Shown here: in pieces, positions 35,377-45,400 of the stretch
Numbering within the stretch: the first letter of the stretch is position 1
How the letters are laid out: every line of letters begins with the position of its first letter
Source of the DNA: Sphingobacterium multivorum
Lineage (GTDB): Bacteria > Bacteroidota > Bacteroidia > Sphingobacteriales > Sphingobacteriaceae
DNA: 64,000 nt
Reading direction: 5' to 3'
NCBI RefSeq assembly: GCF_900457465.1
Contig: NZ_UAUU01000011.1
Coordinates: forward strand, 930,001-994,000
Notes under the pieces: model-generated
Told to the model about the DNA's origin: nothing
Seen by the model: the letters and a program-made list of their open reading frames with translations, nothing else
Database searches by the model: none
Position numbers and translations under genes: made by a program

Positions 35377-35616
35377 ATGAATGAGAAAAATAATATTCCT
35401 GCTGTATTTAAAGAAGATTTAAAGAATTTACTCGCTTCAATATTCGAAATTGAACCAATAGAAAATGGAGAACGTAATTGCAAAGTGTGTTTCAAGATAA
35501 TTTCTTTGGAAAATATTCAGCTAATAATTCCTAGATCGGGAGAAGTTTTTGATTATGTGTGCAATAGTCCTGTTTGTGTAGAAGATTATAATGCTAAAAA
35601 AGAAATCACAAAATGA
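35377..35616 (+). CDS. small Cys-containing protein, first gene of an unknown two-gene cassette
   Basis: 79 residues. It has a CKVC pair near residue 36 and CNSPVC near residue 67, which could form one zinc site, possibly a ribbon. No signal or membrane segment is seen. Its last four bases overlap the start of the next gene (ATGA), so the two proteins are probably made in coupled amounts and work together. I do not know a family for it. The start MNEKNNIPAVF has no rival upstream. Confidence 0.6.
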   Translation: MNEKNNIPAVFKEDLKNLLASIFEIEPIENGERNCKVCFKIISLENIQLIIPRSGEVFDYVCNSPVCVEDYNAKKEITK

Positions 35617-38165
35617 ACGAACTAGTTAAATCTATACTGATTTTTATTCCTATTTCCTTTATTATATTTTTAGCAGGAATTTATTTGGGAGGTGAAGTAT
35701 GGACGAAGGGTAAAATCGTGTTGGGAGACATTTTAGCTTTGTTTGGATGGGTAAGCAAAAAGGTTAGGAAGCTAAGTGTGGAAAGCGAATATGAAGGCAC
35801 GATAAATTCTATTATTAAAGACTATAATAAAAATTTTGAAAGCCCAATCTTACCAAATTGCAAAATACAGTGGGTAACTGTGGATAACAAACAAAACATA
35901 TTAAAAGAGAATGAAGCTATTGTTTGTCTTAGTTTTGACAAGAAAGACCACAACCTCAATTTTTATAATGCTACTTTGAATTTCGTTCAAACAGGATTAA
36001 TTGCAAAAGCAAAAGATTATTTAAGTAAATCATCTTCTACAGCCATAGATTTGTTAACAACGCACATCATTTTAAGAAATAATAGAAAAGAGGTTCTTAC
36101 GACATTTCGTAAAAAAATGAAGGACTTTGATGAGGAAACAAAGAGAGAATTCGAAATTCTCACTCCTACAAATGATAAAGGCCTTTTTTTAAATATATTG
36201 CTACCTGAATTCCACTACTATGGTGAGTTGATTGATACTTTGCCACCTAATTCTGAATATAATATTGAAGCGTCTGGTTTACTAAATTGGTTTACTGAAT
36301 TAGCAACAAGGGAGTTTGATGAAAGAACGAATTTGAAGTACATATCAAAAAATTTCAAAGTTGGCGTTATACTGGTAGGAAAGGATGAAACATGGGAAAG
36401 TCAGGGAGCTTCTGCATACACAAAATGGGCAGACTTTTATGCTACTGAGAATTATAATTCCGTTTATATTTTGGCTAGAGGAAGCAACGGCTATGAACGA
36501 GCGACGACTGTTGCAAATATTTTGACAAGTTCTAAGGGATTTGACCAATTGAATAAAAATCCTAAAATCAAATGCGTATCTCCTGAAGGACAAGAATATA
36601 TAGTTACTTGTTATTCCCTAAGACCTAATAGAGCGAAGATTTCTTACTTAGCGTGGGAAAGTTTTAAAGAATATAATGCGAATGGAGAACCAGTACCAGC
36701 AATCATTGATACCGTACAAAAAGAAACTATAATAGTAAATGTTTTTGGGCTAAAAGTTGAGATTTCAAAAAAATATCTTTCTGAGATAGAGATATCAGAT
36801 GCGAGAAAAGTATTTAAAAATGAAGATGAACTTTACCTAAATATTATCGAATTTAATCCGGAACAACATCATATTGTTTTATCGAATAAGGGAACTATAT
36901 CTGACCCTAAACATTATATTGATGCGGTTTTAAACAAAGAAATGGTATACTCGTGCCGTGTAGAAAAAGTTCAAACGGATCGAGGAGGATTACAGATTGG
37001 TTTAAAAGTATCAAACTCTTCATTTAAAAATTGGCTTTTTATTCCTACACATAATGCCACAGCAAGTCGATTTCTTGACCTTAACAGCAAATTCCCAATA
37101 GGTAGTCTCTTAGATGTAAAAATTCAGCGTTATGCATCCACGACATCTAATTTTATTGGTAGCCTGATAGACCTTAAAGATCCATGGGATAGCGAGAAAT
37201 TTAGAGAATTAAGAATAAATGATGTTTTAAATGTAGAGGTCAAGCAAATTAATGAGTTTACCGTAATCTGTGAAATAGTTGAAGGCTTGGAATGCCGCTT
37301 TGCAAGGCAAGAAATATCTTGGGTACCACAGGAATGCGTCACTTCGTCATATAAAATAGATGATAAGATTGACGTTAAAATTCTAGCTATTGATGAGGAC
37401 AGAAAAAGAATTGAGACTTCCATTAAAAGGCTTGTAAAAACTCCTGAGCTCGAATTTTATGATGCAAACTTAGATAAAATTGTTGAAGTTGAAGTTGTAA
37501 GAGTTGTACCAGACATAGGGATTGCTGTAAAGTATGAGGGTGGTACAAATACAGGGTTTATTCATTTTTCGGAAATTGGATATGGGTACGTAGGTAGATT
37601 TGAAAACATTTTCAATCCTTCTGACAAAATTCAGGTTGTACTTTCGGCATTTGATGCAGATAAGAATAGTTTAAAATTTAGTGTCAAAAAGCAATATAAA
37701 CATCAATTTGATGAATGGTTTCGCTATGTGAATGTTGATGAACCTGTGCGAGGCAAAGTCATTAGATATTTTGACCGTAGTGTGCAGATAGAGTTGGTTG
37801 CTAATGGATTTACGGTACAGTCTTACATAGCAAAAAAATTTATATCGAATTTGGCATTTGTTGAAAATGAAGATCTTCCTTATTACTTGCCAATTGGAGA
37901 AACGTTTGATTTCTACATATTAGGTATGGATGATAAAAGAAAAACTATTTCTCTAACTCGTAAAGACTATTTCGATCAATTCGATTTGCCTGAATATGGT
38001 GACAAAATCAGAGTGACATATGTTAAGGAAAATCACTCAAAAGCTTATTTCTACTCTAATGATTTTGAAGGCTGGATAAATTTACCAGAAGAAAACATAC
38101 AGCTAGGGAGCAAATTGGATGTTATAATAGTATCTCAATCTACAGGTGAATTTTGCATCATTTAA
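35613..38165 (+). CDS. membrane-anchored protein with several S1-like RNA-binding domains
   Basis: 850 residues. One membrane helix lies at 5-26 (ILIFIPISFIIFLAGIY), so the body is probably cytoplasmic. Residues 50-330 are unfamiliar. From about residue 450 onward at least four S1/OB-like units can be picked out, for example VVRVVPDIGIAVKYEGG, then TGFIHFSEIG, with closing strands such as NSLKFSVKKQ and KRKTISLTRKDY. S1 repeats bind RNA or ribosomes. A membrane-anchored S1 array is unusual. It is translationally coupled to the small Cys protein and sits between two ardA tails in an accessory region, so a defence role is worth testing but is unproven. Confidence 0.65.
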   Translation: MNELVKSILIFIPISFIIFLAGIYLGGEVWTKGKIVLGDILALFGWVSKKVRKLSVESEYEGTINSIIKDYNKNFESPILPNCKIQWVTVDNKQNILKENEAIVCLSFDKKDHNLNFYNATLNFVQTGLIAKAKDYLSKSSSTAIDLLTTHIILRNNRKEVLTTFRKKMKDFDEETKREFEILTPTNDKGLFLNILLPEFHYYGELIDTLPPNSEYNIEASGLLNWFTELATREFDERTNLKYISKNFKVGVILVGKDETWESQGASAYTKWADFYATENYNSVYILARGSNGYERATTVANILTSSKGFDQLNKNPKIKCVSPEGQEYIVTCYSLRPNRAKISYLAWESFKEYNANGEPVPAIIDTVQKETIIVNVFGLKVEISKKYLSEIEISDARKVFKNEDELYLNIIEFNPEQHHIVLSNKGTISDPKHYIDAVLNKEMVYSCRVEKVQTDRGGLQIGLKVSNSSFKNWLFIPTHNATASRFLDLNSKFPIGSLLDVKIQRYASTTSNFIGSLIDLKDPWDSEKFRELRINDVLNVEVKQINEFTVICEIVEGLECRFARQEISWVPQECVTSSYKIDDKIDVKILAIDEDRKRIETSIKRLVKTPELEFYDANLDKIVEVEVVRVVPDIGIAVKYEGGTNTGFIHFSEIGYGYVGRFENIFNPSDKIQVVLSAFDADKNSLKFSVKKQYKHQFDEWFRYVNVDEPVRGKVIRYFDRSVQIELVANGFTVQSYIAKKFISNLAFVENEDLPYYLPIGETFDFYILGMDDKRKTISLTRKDYFDQFDLPEYGDKIRVTYVKENHSKAYFYSNDFEGWINLPEENIQLGSKLDVIIVSQSTGEFCII

Positions 38166-38228
38166 ATTTAGGGTTAAAAATTGGAGAAAATCAATATTTC
38201 GAGCGCTCGGCTTTCTGCAAAAAAGACG

Positions 38229-38430
38229 GTTCCGACCTGAGGAGGATCTGTATTTTTTGCTCGACATGATTTTTTCAAAAAATGGAAACGGTTAAACGTT
38301 CCCCAAAAATTATGAATTGTAGAATACATGACCTCTATCGCTCCAATAGTCGTCGCTAAACAGGTCTCGGGCATAAGCCTCATAATCGAAGTACGTTTTT
38401 GCAAATTCGGGCAAGTCCATTTGCTCTACC
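38229..38430. repeat. right copy of the 201-bp imperfect direct repeat (ardA tail)
   Basis: Matches 34885-35085. It covers the end of ardA, from just before the premature TAG to past the normal stop, plus a GC-richer tail (GACCTGAGGAGGATC). The divergence between copies argues against a recent target duplication. Confidence 0.75.
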
Positions 38431-38843
38431 TATTCATAGGCAAAATCTTCCTCGTCTTTGTATTCCCCTATATAGTCATCGTCAAAGTCGCTCATTAGGT
38501 CGCCAATATCAGCCTCTGATAGCCTACGGTGTCCATTGTCGCACCATATTAGGAATGCCTCTTTTCGGGTTTCGTTCATATTTTCCAAAGCCTCCAAAAC
38601 ATCAAATATGCTATCGCTTATCCAACATTCGCCGATTAAGCCGTTTGGGATGTTCTCGTAATCTTGAAACATAAATTCGGGGTCTTCCTCGTCATCGTGC
38701 AACTCCCTGCAAGCATCGTAAAATTCGTCTTTGTCCGCATAGTCGGATAGCGTTAGCCATTCCCCGAAGATTGAACCGTCATTAAATTTTGCGTATGTGC
38801 CAACATATACCCTTGCTTCCGATGTGATTATTTGATGTGTCAT
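38310..38843 (-). pseudogene. ardA: antirestriction protein ArdA with a premature stop
   Basis: From the ATG at 38843 (MTHQIITSEARVYVGTYAKFND) the frame encodes an acidic ArdA-type protein (GSIFGEWLTLSDYADKDEF, split here as GEWLTLSDYADK). It reaches DEEDFAYE and then a TAG at 38430-38432. The same frame continues VEQMDLPEFAKTYFDYEAY to a normal end at 38310. A Leu codon TTG changed to TAG is the simplest cause. ArdA mimics DNA and blocks type I restriction during conjugation. A 36-residue N-terminal extension in the open frame is unlikely to be translated. Confidence 0.8.
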
Positions 38844-39334
38844 TTCTTTACTGTTTTGAATTAATTTTTTTGATTTATTCGGCAATGAGAGGTGGTGCTG
38901 TTGTTTTGTTTCAATACCATTTCCAATGCTTATATTCCTCATGCCTGACATTTTTTTTATTCTTGTAAAGAGCCGGAGTATGCTGTGTTTCGTTTCGGGA
39001 GCAGTTTAGGTTAGCGTCTAGGATGCACAAGGTTTTGGAAAACAAATACTACCCAACGGGTGGAGATTTTTTTTTCAAACTTGCATGACCTTTTGCTTCC
39101 CTTAAGAACACGTCCAACCTTTGCTCCATGAAAGGTGAACAACAGGCATACTGGCGTTTTCGGGTAAAACCAATCGTGGAAGTAATGAGGATAGCATTGC
39201 CGAAATGGTTCTAAACAGGCAGACTATGCCAAGTAATTCAACCCAAAGACACAATCCAATATCCACTCCATCAGTGGGATAAGTTTGTCTGTGCGGATTA
39301 ATCCGTGTGGTTAACAGACAAAAATCAGTTGAAG
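38844..39334. other. gene-poor stretch
   Basis: About 490 bp between ardA and the next small gene. A 28-codon frame at 39128 (MKGEQQAYWRF, ending PKWF) is closed by TAA and is not convincing. I see nothing else of note. Confidence 0.3.
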
Positions 39335-39562
39335 ATGGAGAAAGAAGAAGCGAACGATGTAACACCCGAAAGAGTTGTACAAATCTTGAAAAAGAAAGGA
39401 ACAGATTTAGAGGAAGCAAAAACCATCTTGGAGTTTGTCAAAAAGATAGCTCACATTGCAGTTAACCAGTATCTCAGAGGAAAATATTCTTTTTTGCGAT
39501 TTGTGCATCGTATATTTTCATATACAAAAGAATTTTTTAGGGCATTAATAGCTCAAGTGTGA
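39335..39562 (+). CDS. small conserved conjugative-element protein
   Basis: 75 residues from the ATG at 39335 (MEKEEANDVTPERVVQILKK), split: VTPERVVQILKKKG and LEEAKTILEFVKKIAHIAV. Short proteins of this pattern, one helical domain of about 50 residues, are common in Bacteroidota conjugative elements. The function is unknown to me. The ORF can be opened 10 codons earlier, but the Met-Glu-Lys start is more typical. It overlaps the end of the next, convergent gene by 18 bp. Confidence 0.6.
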   Translation: MEKEEANDVTPERVVQILKKKGTDLEEAKTILEFVKKIAHIAVNQYLRGKYSFLRFVHRIFSYTKEFFRALIAQV

Positions 39563-40075
39563 TTGAGGTGGAGTTATTTTATCATACAAATCATTTACCC
39601 TCCCCTTCAATTTGTCATAAAATGCTCTTTTCTGTTGTGTTAACTTTGTCTCTAGGGCTAAACAATCCTCGATTAATTCTAAAACTTCCTCCTTGGTCTT
39701 AAGTACAAATAGTGATGAGAAGTTAATATTTAATTTTTGGCTCACCAACATGATGACATTCCAACCAACAATATGCTCCGCTCTTTCAATCCTGCCTATC
39801 AAGGTGTTGTCGGTCTCACTAATAATACCTAAATCAAGCTGAGAGTACTTGTATTCTAGTCTCCTTAATTTGACAGTTAGTCCTAGTGAGATATTAATAA
39901 TTTCTATTTCGATTTTTGAATAGTTGGTCATAAACCAAATGTTGACATAATCGAGAGTTTTATTCGATACATATTTGTATTGAATAAATGGAATTTGTAT
40001 ATTTGCTAAATATTCATTCAAATCTTGGATAGAATGGCATTTGACTAAAAGAGTCTCGATAGTGAATTCCGACAA
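39545..40075 (-). CDS. HTH-containing regulator-like protein
   Basis: 176 residues. The middle (residues about 88-140) fits a Cro/C1-type helix-turn-helix: LRRLEYKYSQLDLGIISETD, then TLIGRIERAEHIVGW and a QKLNINFSSLF end. The N- and C-terminal parts are unfamiliar; the C-terminus is charged and helical. It could be the regulator of the element or a stand-alone transcription factor. About 450 bp upstream are free of clear genes. The length exceeds the bare XRE domain, so an extra function is possible. Confidence 0.55.
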   Translation of the reverse strand: MSEFTIETLLVKCHSIQDLNEYLANIQIPFIQYKYVSNKTLDYVNIWFMTNYSKIEIEIINISLGLTVKLRRLEYKYSQLDLGIISETDNTLIGRIERAEHIVGWNVIMLVSQKLNINFSSLFVLKTKEEVLELIEDCLALETKLTQQKRAFYDKLKGRVNDLYDKITPPQSHLSY

Positions 40076-40529
40076 ATTACTAGTGAACGAGACGGTAGTC
40101 CAATGCCCATGTAGATATTTTTGTACTTTTGTGCAAGCTATAGCTCATGGGCGACTATCGTAATTCCGTTTCACTAGGCCGTCGGAAGCCTGCTATACGG
40201 TTGATAGGAGCCCGCTATAGTTCTTAAAAACCTTAGGGGACTCACTTTATAAAATTTAATTTTAAGTGAGTAATGAAACAAAAGAAACAAATCACAAAAA
40301 ACATCTTCAAATCTCCCGAGTAGCTCGGTTTGATTTCGCCAGCAATGATCTGGTAACATCAGCTATGGAATTCGAGATGCCCAACTATATACCGAGTCAT
40401 ATCCATTCACTAGAATTCTAGCTATCCCAATTAACCAATTTTATTACGGGCGGTTTACGGCCTAAAAAGTAACCGATTCAGTCGAACTGGAATAGGTATG
40501 CTCTAAACTCGCCATTAAAAATCTAAAGA
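40076..40529. other. gene-poor boundary region
   Basis: No full gene. A 16-residue frame at 40273 (MKQKKQITKNIFKSPE) is stopped by TAG and continues with GLISPAMIW before another stop. It may be a leader or a decayed peptide gene. Accessory-region DNA to the left gives way here to SusC/SusD-type genes. Confidence 0.3.
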
Positions 40530-40898
40530 ATGAGATCTAATTACGCTCACCTAATTCTACTGGATTTGGTAATTTATGAAACTCATAGATCAGGATATGA
40601 TCCTGTGAAAAATGTTCAAGACTTTTGGGATAAGTATCCTCTAAGTACAATCAAAGACTATATCGTTGTTTTGCATCCCGATACGGTTGATAACGAAAAA
40701 ACGAAAGATAATCCGCAATTGTCTGAATTTTCCGTCGAACTTCTCCGCGTCCTGATAGCTTATTTAATGATCCATACGACTCAATTGGATCTTGGTAAGG
40801 TATCTATTTCTATCGAGCTACACAAAGAATCGATAGATACTTCTAAAGCGATCTCCGATTTCTTTAATCGCGTATCCTCATCCAACCCCAATCCCTAG
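40530..40898 (+). CDS. uncharacterised protein upstream of the TlpA gene
   Basis: 122 residues, no signal or membrane segment. It begins MRSNYAHLILLDLVIYETH. The C-terminus is Ser/Asn-rich. It ends one base before the start of the TlpA-like gene on the same strand, so it is probably the first gene of that operon. I do not recognise a family. In similar Bacteroidota loci a small cytosolic protein often precedes the thioredoxin-like gene, but that is from memory. Confidence 0.55.
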   Translation: MRSNYAHLILLDLVIYETHRSGYDPVKNVQDFWDKYPLSTIKDYIVVLHPDTVDNEKTKDNPQLSEFSVELLRVLIAYLMIHTTQLDLGKVSISIELHKESIDTSKAISDFFNRVSSSNPNP

Positions 40899-40899
40899 A

Positions 40900-42438
40900 A
40901 TGATGAAAAAATTAAAACTACAATCCAATAGCAGCGCATTGCTGCATATGCAAATACTAAAGATCACGGTACTTGTGATCTTATATTTTCTAGTTTCTAT
41001 GTTTAGTTTATCAGCTCAGACGCCCCGCAAGGATAGCGGGGCCGATGGGCTACTAATCAAATATCTCAAAATAGGGGATACTATCCCGCAGGCTCTTTGG
41101 GATATACAGCTTGATGTCGTAGGGCATCAGACAGGGGCCAAACAATTGACGCTCCGCGACTATAAGGATAAGAAACTGATTATTCTAGATTTCTGGGCTA
41201 CCTGGTGCTCCTCGTGCATAGCCTCATTCCCTGGTCTCTATAAATTGCAGGACGATATGGACGGCCTAGTCAAAGTACTTTCAGTTACTTACCAAGATCG
41301 TGCTGCTGTCGAGAAATTTATTAGCAAAAGTGAGTTTATACAAACCCATGGATTGGCTAATAGGTTTTCCTCCATTGTCAACGACAAGCTGCTGACCAAG
41401 TTTTTTGATAAAGACGCAATCCCATTTACAGTCTGTATTGACAACAATGGTGTGGTACGTGCACAAGCAATGCCGAGTGAACTAAATGCGCTTGCTTTGA
41501 AGCAGATGATCAAAGACCGAAATGCAGTGCCCGTAGCGGCCAAAGTACTCGCATTTGACCAGCCATTATTGCAGCCTTATTATGATGCTAAGATCATCAA
41601 TTATTATTACAGCTCCTTACTGCCCTATGGTCAGGGGATATCGCAGGCAAGCAGTTTTACGGTGGACTCCACGCATCAGTATAAGCACCTCGTTGTACCC
41701 AATCTCAATGTATTTATGCAATATGGTATCGCATTGCAAAATGCTCAAAATTATATTGCCGGTCTTTCCAAGATTCGCGCTAGACGTATACTCGAAATAA
41801 ATGCTCCCGATAGTATAATCCACAGATTGGAGCAGGATCGGAATTTCTGGAAATATACCTACGAATCGGTAAGCCCAATGCTATGGAATGATAATACCGT
41901 TTACAAAAAAATGGAAAGCGACCTCAATTTCTATCTCGGAATGAAAGCATCTTATCAATTACGTGATGTTGAATGCTTGGTGATGCGCCGTGCTGATGGT
42001 AAAAAGCCTCGCCAAAGTAAGGAATTGGCTAAGGTACCAACGGTCATATTGAACGGTCTGGTGGAGAACGATGGGAGCTCAGACGGCAAGTTTTTGCAAA
42101 AGGCACAGCTTGGAAACGATAAGCCAAAGAATGCATTTATTGGCGTTGAAATAAAAAATATCCCCAATCTGTTTAACCTGAGGTCTTTCTCGGTATTGCC
42201 CTTTATGATCGATGAAACAGGGCTTGATGAAAGGATAGACTTACCGCTTTCCGATAATCTCAGCGATATAGACCAATTGAAACAGGCATTTGCAGTACAG
42301 GGACTGACTTTATCACTTGAAAGGCGGAAGATGATCATGTTCGTCTTAACACAGGATGGATTTAAAGAAAGTGGTAGTGTAATGAAATTGACGCGCTACG
42401 GTTATGTAGCTAAGGGAAGAAAGGAGCTGATACGATGA
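40900..42438 (+). CDS. TlpA-like thioredoxin-domain protein
   Basis: 512 residues. A signal or anchor lies at about 16-42 (LVSMFSLSAQ). Residues 55-195 are a TlpA/ResA-like thioredoxin fold with the redox pair in WATWCSSCIASFPG. The remaining 300 residues are unfamiliar. It should reduce or shuffle disulfides in the periplasm. Its last four bases overlap the SusC start (ATGA), so it belongs with the SusC/SusD pair. Locus members across the intergenic terminator include a MauE-like protein and a Cys-bearing small secreted protein, which fits a redox theme. Confidence 0.8.
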   Translation: MMKKLKLQSNSSALLHMQILKITVLVILYFLVSMFSLSAQTPRKDSGADGLLIKYLKIGDTIPQALWDIQLDVVGHQTGAKQLTLRDYKDKKLIILDFWATWCSSCIASFPGLYKLQDDMDGLVKVLSVTYQDRAAVEKFISKSEFIQTHGLANRFSSIVNDKLLTKFFDKDAIPFTVCIDNNGVVRAQAMPSELNALALKQMIKDRNAVPVAAKVLAFDQPLLQPYYDAKIINYYYSSLLPYGQGISQASSFTVDSTHQYKHLVVPNLNVFMQYGIALQNAQNYIAGLSKIRARRILEINAPDSIIHRLEQDRNFWKYTYESVSPMLWNDNTVYKKMESDLNFYLGMKASYQLRDVECLVMRRADGKKPRQSKELAKVPTVILNGLVENDGSSDGKFLQKAQLGNDKPKNAFIGVEIKNIPNLFNLRSFSVLPFMIDETGLDERIDLPLSDNLSDIDQLKQAFAVQGLTLSLERRKMIMFVLTQDGFKESGSVMKLTRYGYVAKGRKELIR

Positions 42439-45400
42439 AAAAATATCTTTTAGTCGTGTTGATTTGTGTCGTATTTTGTTTGAAAACATTCGCACAGGGA
42501 CAAGCAATCAGGGTTCAGGATCGCGATACAAAACTGCCTATTGCTGCTGTATCTATTAAAGATTGCGAAGGAAAGGCTTTCGGAGCCACGGATGCAAAAG
42601 GAGAGTTGTTACTGAAAGGACATATAAGCTGTCTTGTTTTTCGACGCCTTGGTTATCACCCTGATACCCTATCGCTGGAAGCGCTAAACCGACATAGTTG
42701 GTTGGTATACCTCACACCTCTGGTCAATGAATTGGAAGAGGTACAGGTATCGACAGGTTATCAGACCCTACCCAAAGAGAGAGCAACCGGAGCTTTTGAC
42801 CTGATCGGGAAAAAGGAACTGGATAGACAGATAGGTTCTAATATTCTTAATAGATTGGATGGACTGAGTAGTGCCATACTTTTTGATAAACGTGGTGGCA
42901 ATCCGAGCAATTTTATGGTCAGGGGCCTGAGTACGATTACCGAAACCATCAAAGGTCCATTGATTGTGGTGGATAACTTTCCTTATGAGGGCGATATCAA
43001 TGATATTAATCCCAATGATGTGGAAAATATTAGCGTATTGAAAGACGCTGCTGCGACGTCTATTTGGGGTGCTAAGGCTGGCAATGGCGTGGTCGTCATT
43101 ACGCTAAAGAAAGGGAAATTTGATATGCCGATCCGTCTTTCGGTAACGAGTAATATCTCCGTGATTGATAGGGAGGATCCCTATTATCGATCGCAGGTAG
43201 ACAATTCAACCTATATCGAGGTGGAGCGACTTCTCTTTAATCAGGGCTATTACGACAATACGCTCAATAATAAGGTGTATAATCCTGTGGTAAGTCCTGT
43301 GGTTGAGCTCTTAAACGATCATCGTAATAAGTTGATCGACGACTCGGCCTTGGAATCCCAATTGAATGCAATTGCTCAGGGAAACTTGCGTGCTGATATA
43401 GCGCGGTACCTGCGTCAAAAGGGAATTAATCAACAGTATAATGTGCAGCTGAGTACTGGAAGCGAGAAGCTGGCGTCTATTTGGTCGGCCGGATTTGATA
43501 GGGTAAGAAGTAATATTGTCGGCAATGAAAATAGTCGGTTTACACTTCGTACAGAGCAGACCTGGCGACCGATTTCTAAATTGGTACTTACGGGGGGAAT
43601 GCAGTTCAATGCAAATAAAGTGACCAACAATGGTATTTCATCCTTAGCAATCGGAAGTGCTGGGCTAGCTTATCCTTATTCGCGGCTATTGGATAGCGAT
43701 GGCAATCCGAGTCGATTGGAGCAGAACTACAGAAGTCGTTTTCTGGATACGCTGGGCGAAGGCAAATTGTTGGATTGGTCGTATTATCCCTTGGCAGATC
43801 AGAAACTATTGGATAAGACGGATAATACGAATGTGCTGAAATTTGACCTTGCAGCAGCGTATGAATGGATAAAAGGGCTGCGGTCTGAATTGCGGTACCA
43901 GTATTTTACATCGAATGGCCTCCTCGAGGATCGGATGGATCATAACTCATTTTATGTGCGCGATCTCATCAATAAATATAGCCAGTTAAAAGGTAATGTC
44001 ATTGAGCGTCCTATTCCACTGGGTGATATTTTGGATAGAACTTCAAACAGACAGTATGGTCACAATATGCGGGCACAGATTTCCTACGATAAACAATCTA
44101 GCCTGGGCGATCTGAATGTGTTGATAGGTGGGGAGGTAAGGGACAATCGGGGGCTACTGCACACTTATCGGCAGTACGGATACGACAATGAACTCAACAT
44201 ATCCCAACCTGTTGATTATCGCACAATTTTTACTTACTACGCTGGCCTTGGAAGCAATACGATCTGGTATAACTTTAATGATGAACGTAATGTAGACCGT
44301 TTTGTCTCCGTTTTCTTCAACGGATCGTATAATCTGCTCAAAAAGTATACAGTTTCAGCAAGCGCGCGTCGTGATGCATCAAATCTGTTCGGTGTAAATA
44401 CCAACAATAGATGGAAACCGCTGTGGTCAATTGGTGGTATGTGGAATGTCGATCGCGAAAGTTTCTATAACTGGGCTTGGATGCCGCACTTAATCTTACG
44501 GGCGACCTACGGAAAAAGTGGAAATGTAAACAATTCAGTTCCTGCACAGACGACCATAACCTATAACTCCAGTCCCGGTGTACTGGGGGGATTCACCAAT
44601 GCCTATGTCAATAATCCGCCCAATCCAGACCTGCGATGGGAGGATGTAAGCCAGTTAAATTTTGGACTCGACTTTGGCCTAAAGCACAATCGAGTGACTG
44701 GATCGGTAGCTTACTTCAATAAAAAAGCAACCGATTTGATCGCCATTGTGAATGTTGATCCAACTGTAGGTGTCGATTATTTAAAAAGAAATGCCGCAAG
44801 CCTGCGTACACAGGGCTGGGAAGTACAGCTCAATACGCTCAACATCGATGCCCCGTTGCAATGGCGTACCACCTGGTTATTTTCGTCCAATAAAACCCGG
44901 ATTATGAACTATAGCTATCGGTCAAACGTGAATGCTGATATGGTAAATTCGGGCCAATCGCTTACACCAATAGAGGGTTATGCTGCTTATAATCTAGTCA
45001 GTTACCGGTTTATGGGACTCACAGCTGATGCCGGTAATCCTCAGTTTAGTGTGAACGGACAGCCTTATTCCAATTATGGCGATTTAAGGTCCAAAGTTTC
45101 TCTTGAAGATCTGGTATTCCATGGATCTGCACTTCCTGAACAGTTCGGGAGTATCAGAAACAGTTTTACTTTCGGTGCTTGGGAAGCCGGTATCAATATC
45201 GCTTATCGTTTCAATTATTTTTTTAGAAGAGAATCCGTCAATTATTCCTCCTTATCCTCCAATATTCCGCTACACAGTGATTATTACAATAGATGGCAAA
45301 AAACGGGTGATGAGGCGACGACTAATGTTCCTGCATTCAATTACCCATTGAATTCCAACAGGGATCAGTTTTATATGAACTCCGACATTTTGGTCGAGAA

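Noticed and set aside
40273..40323. 16-codon frame as a RiPP precursor
   Set aside because: It is closed by TAG, no maturation enzyme is adjacent and the continuation is short, so the call cannot be supported.
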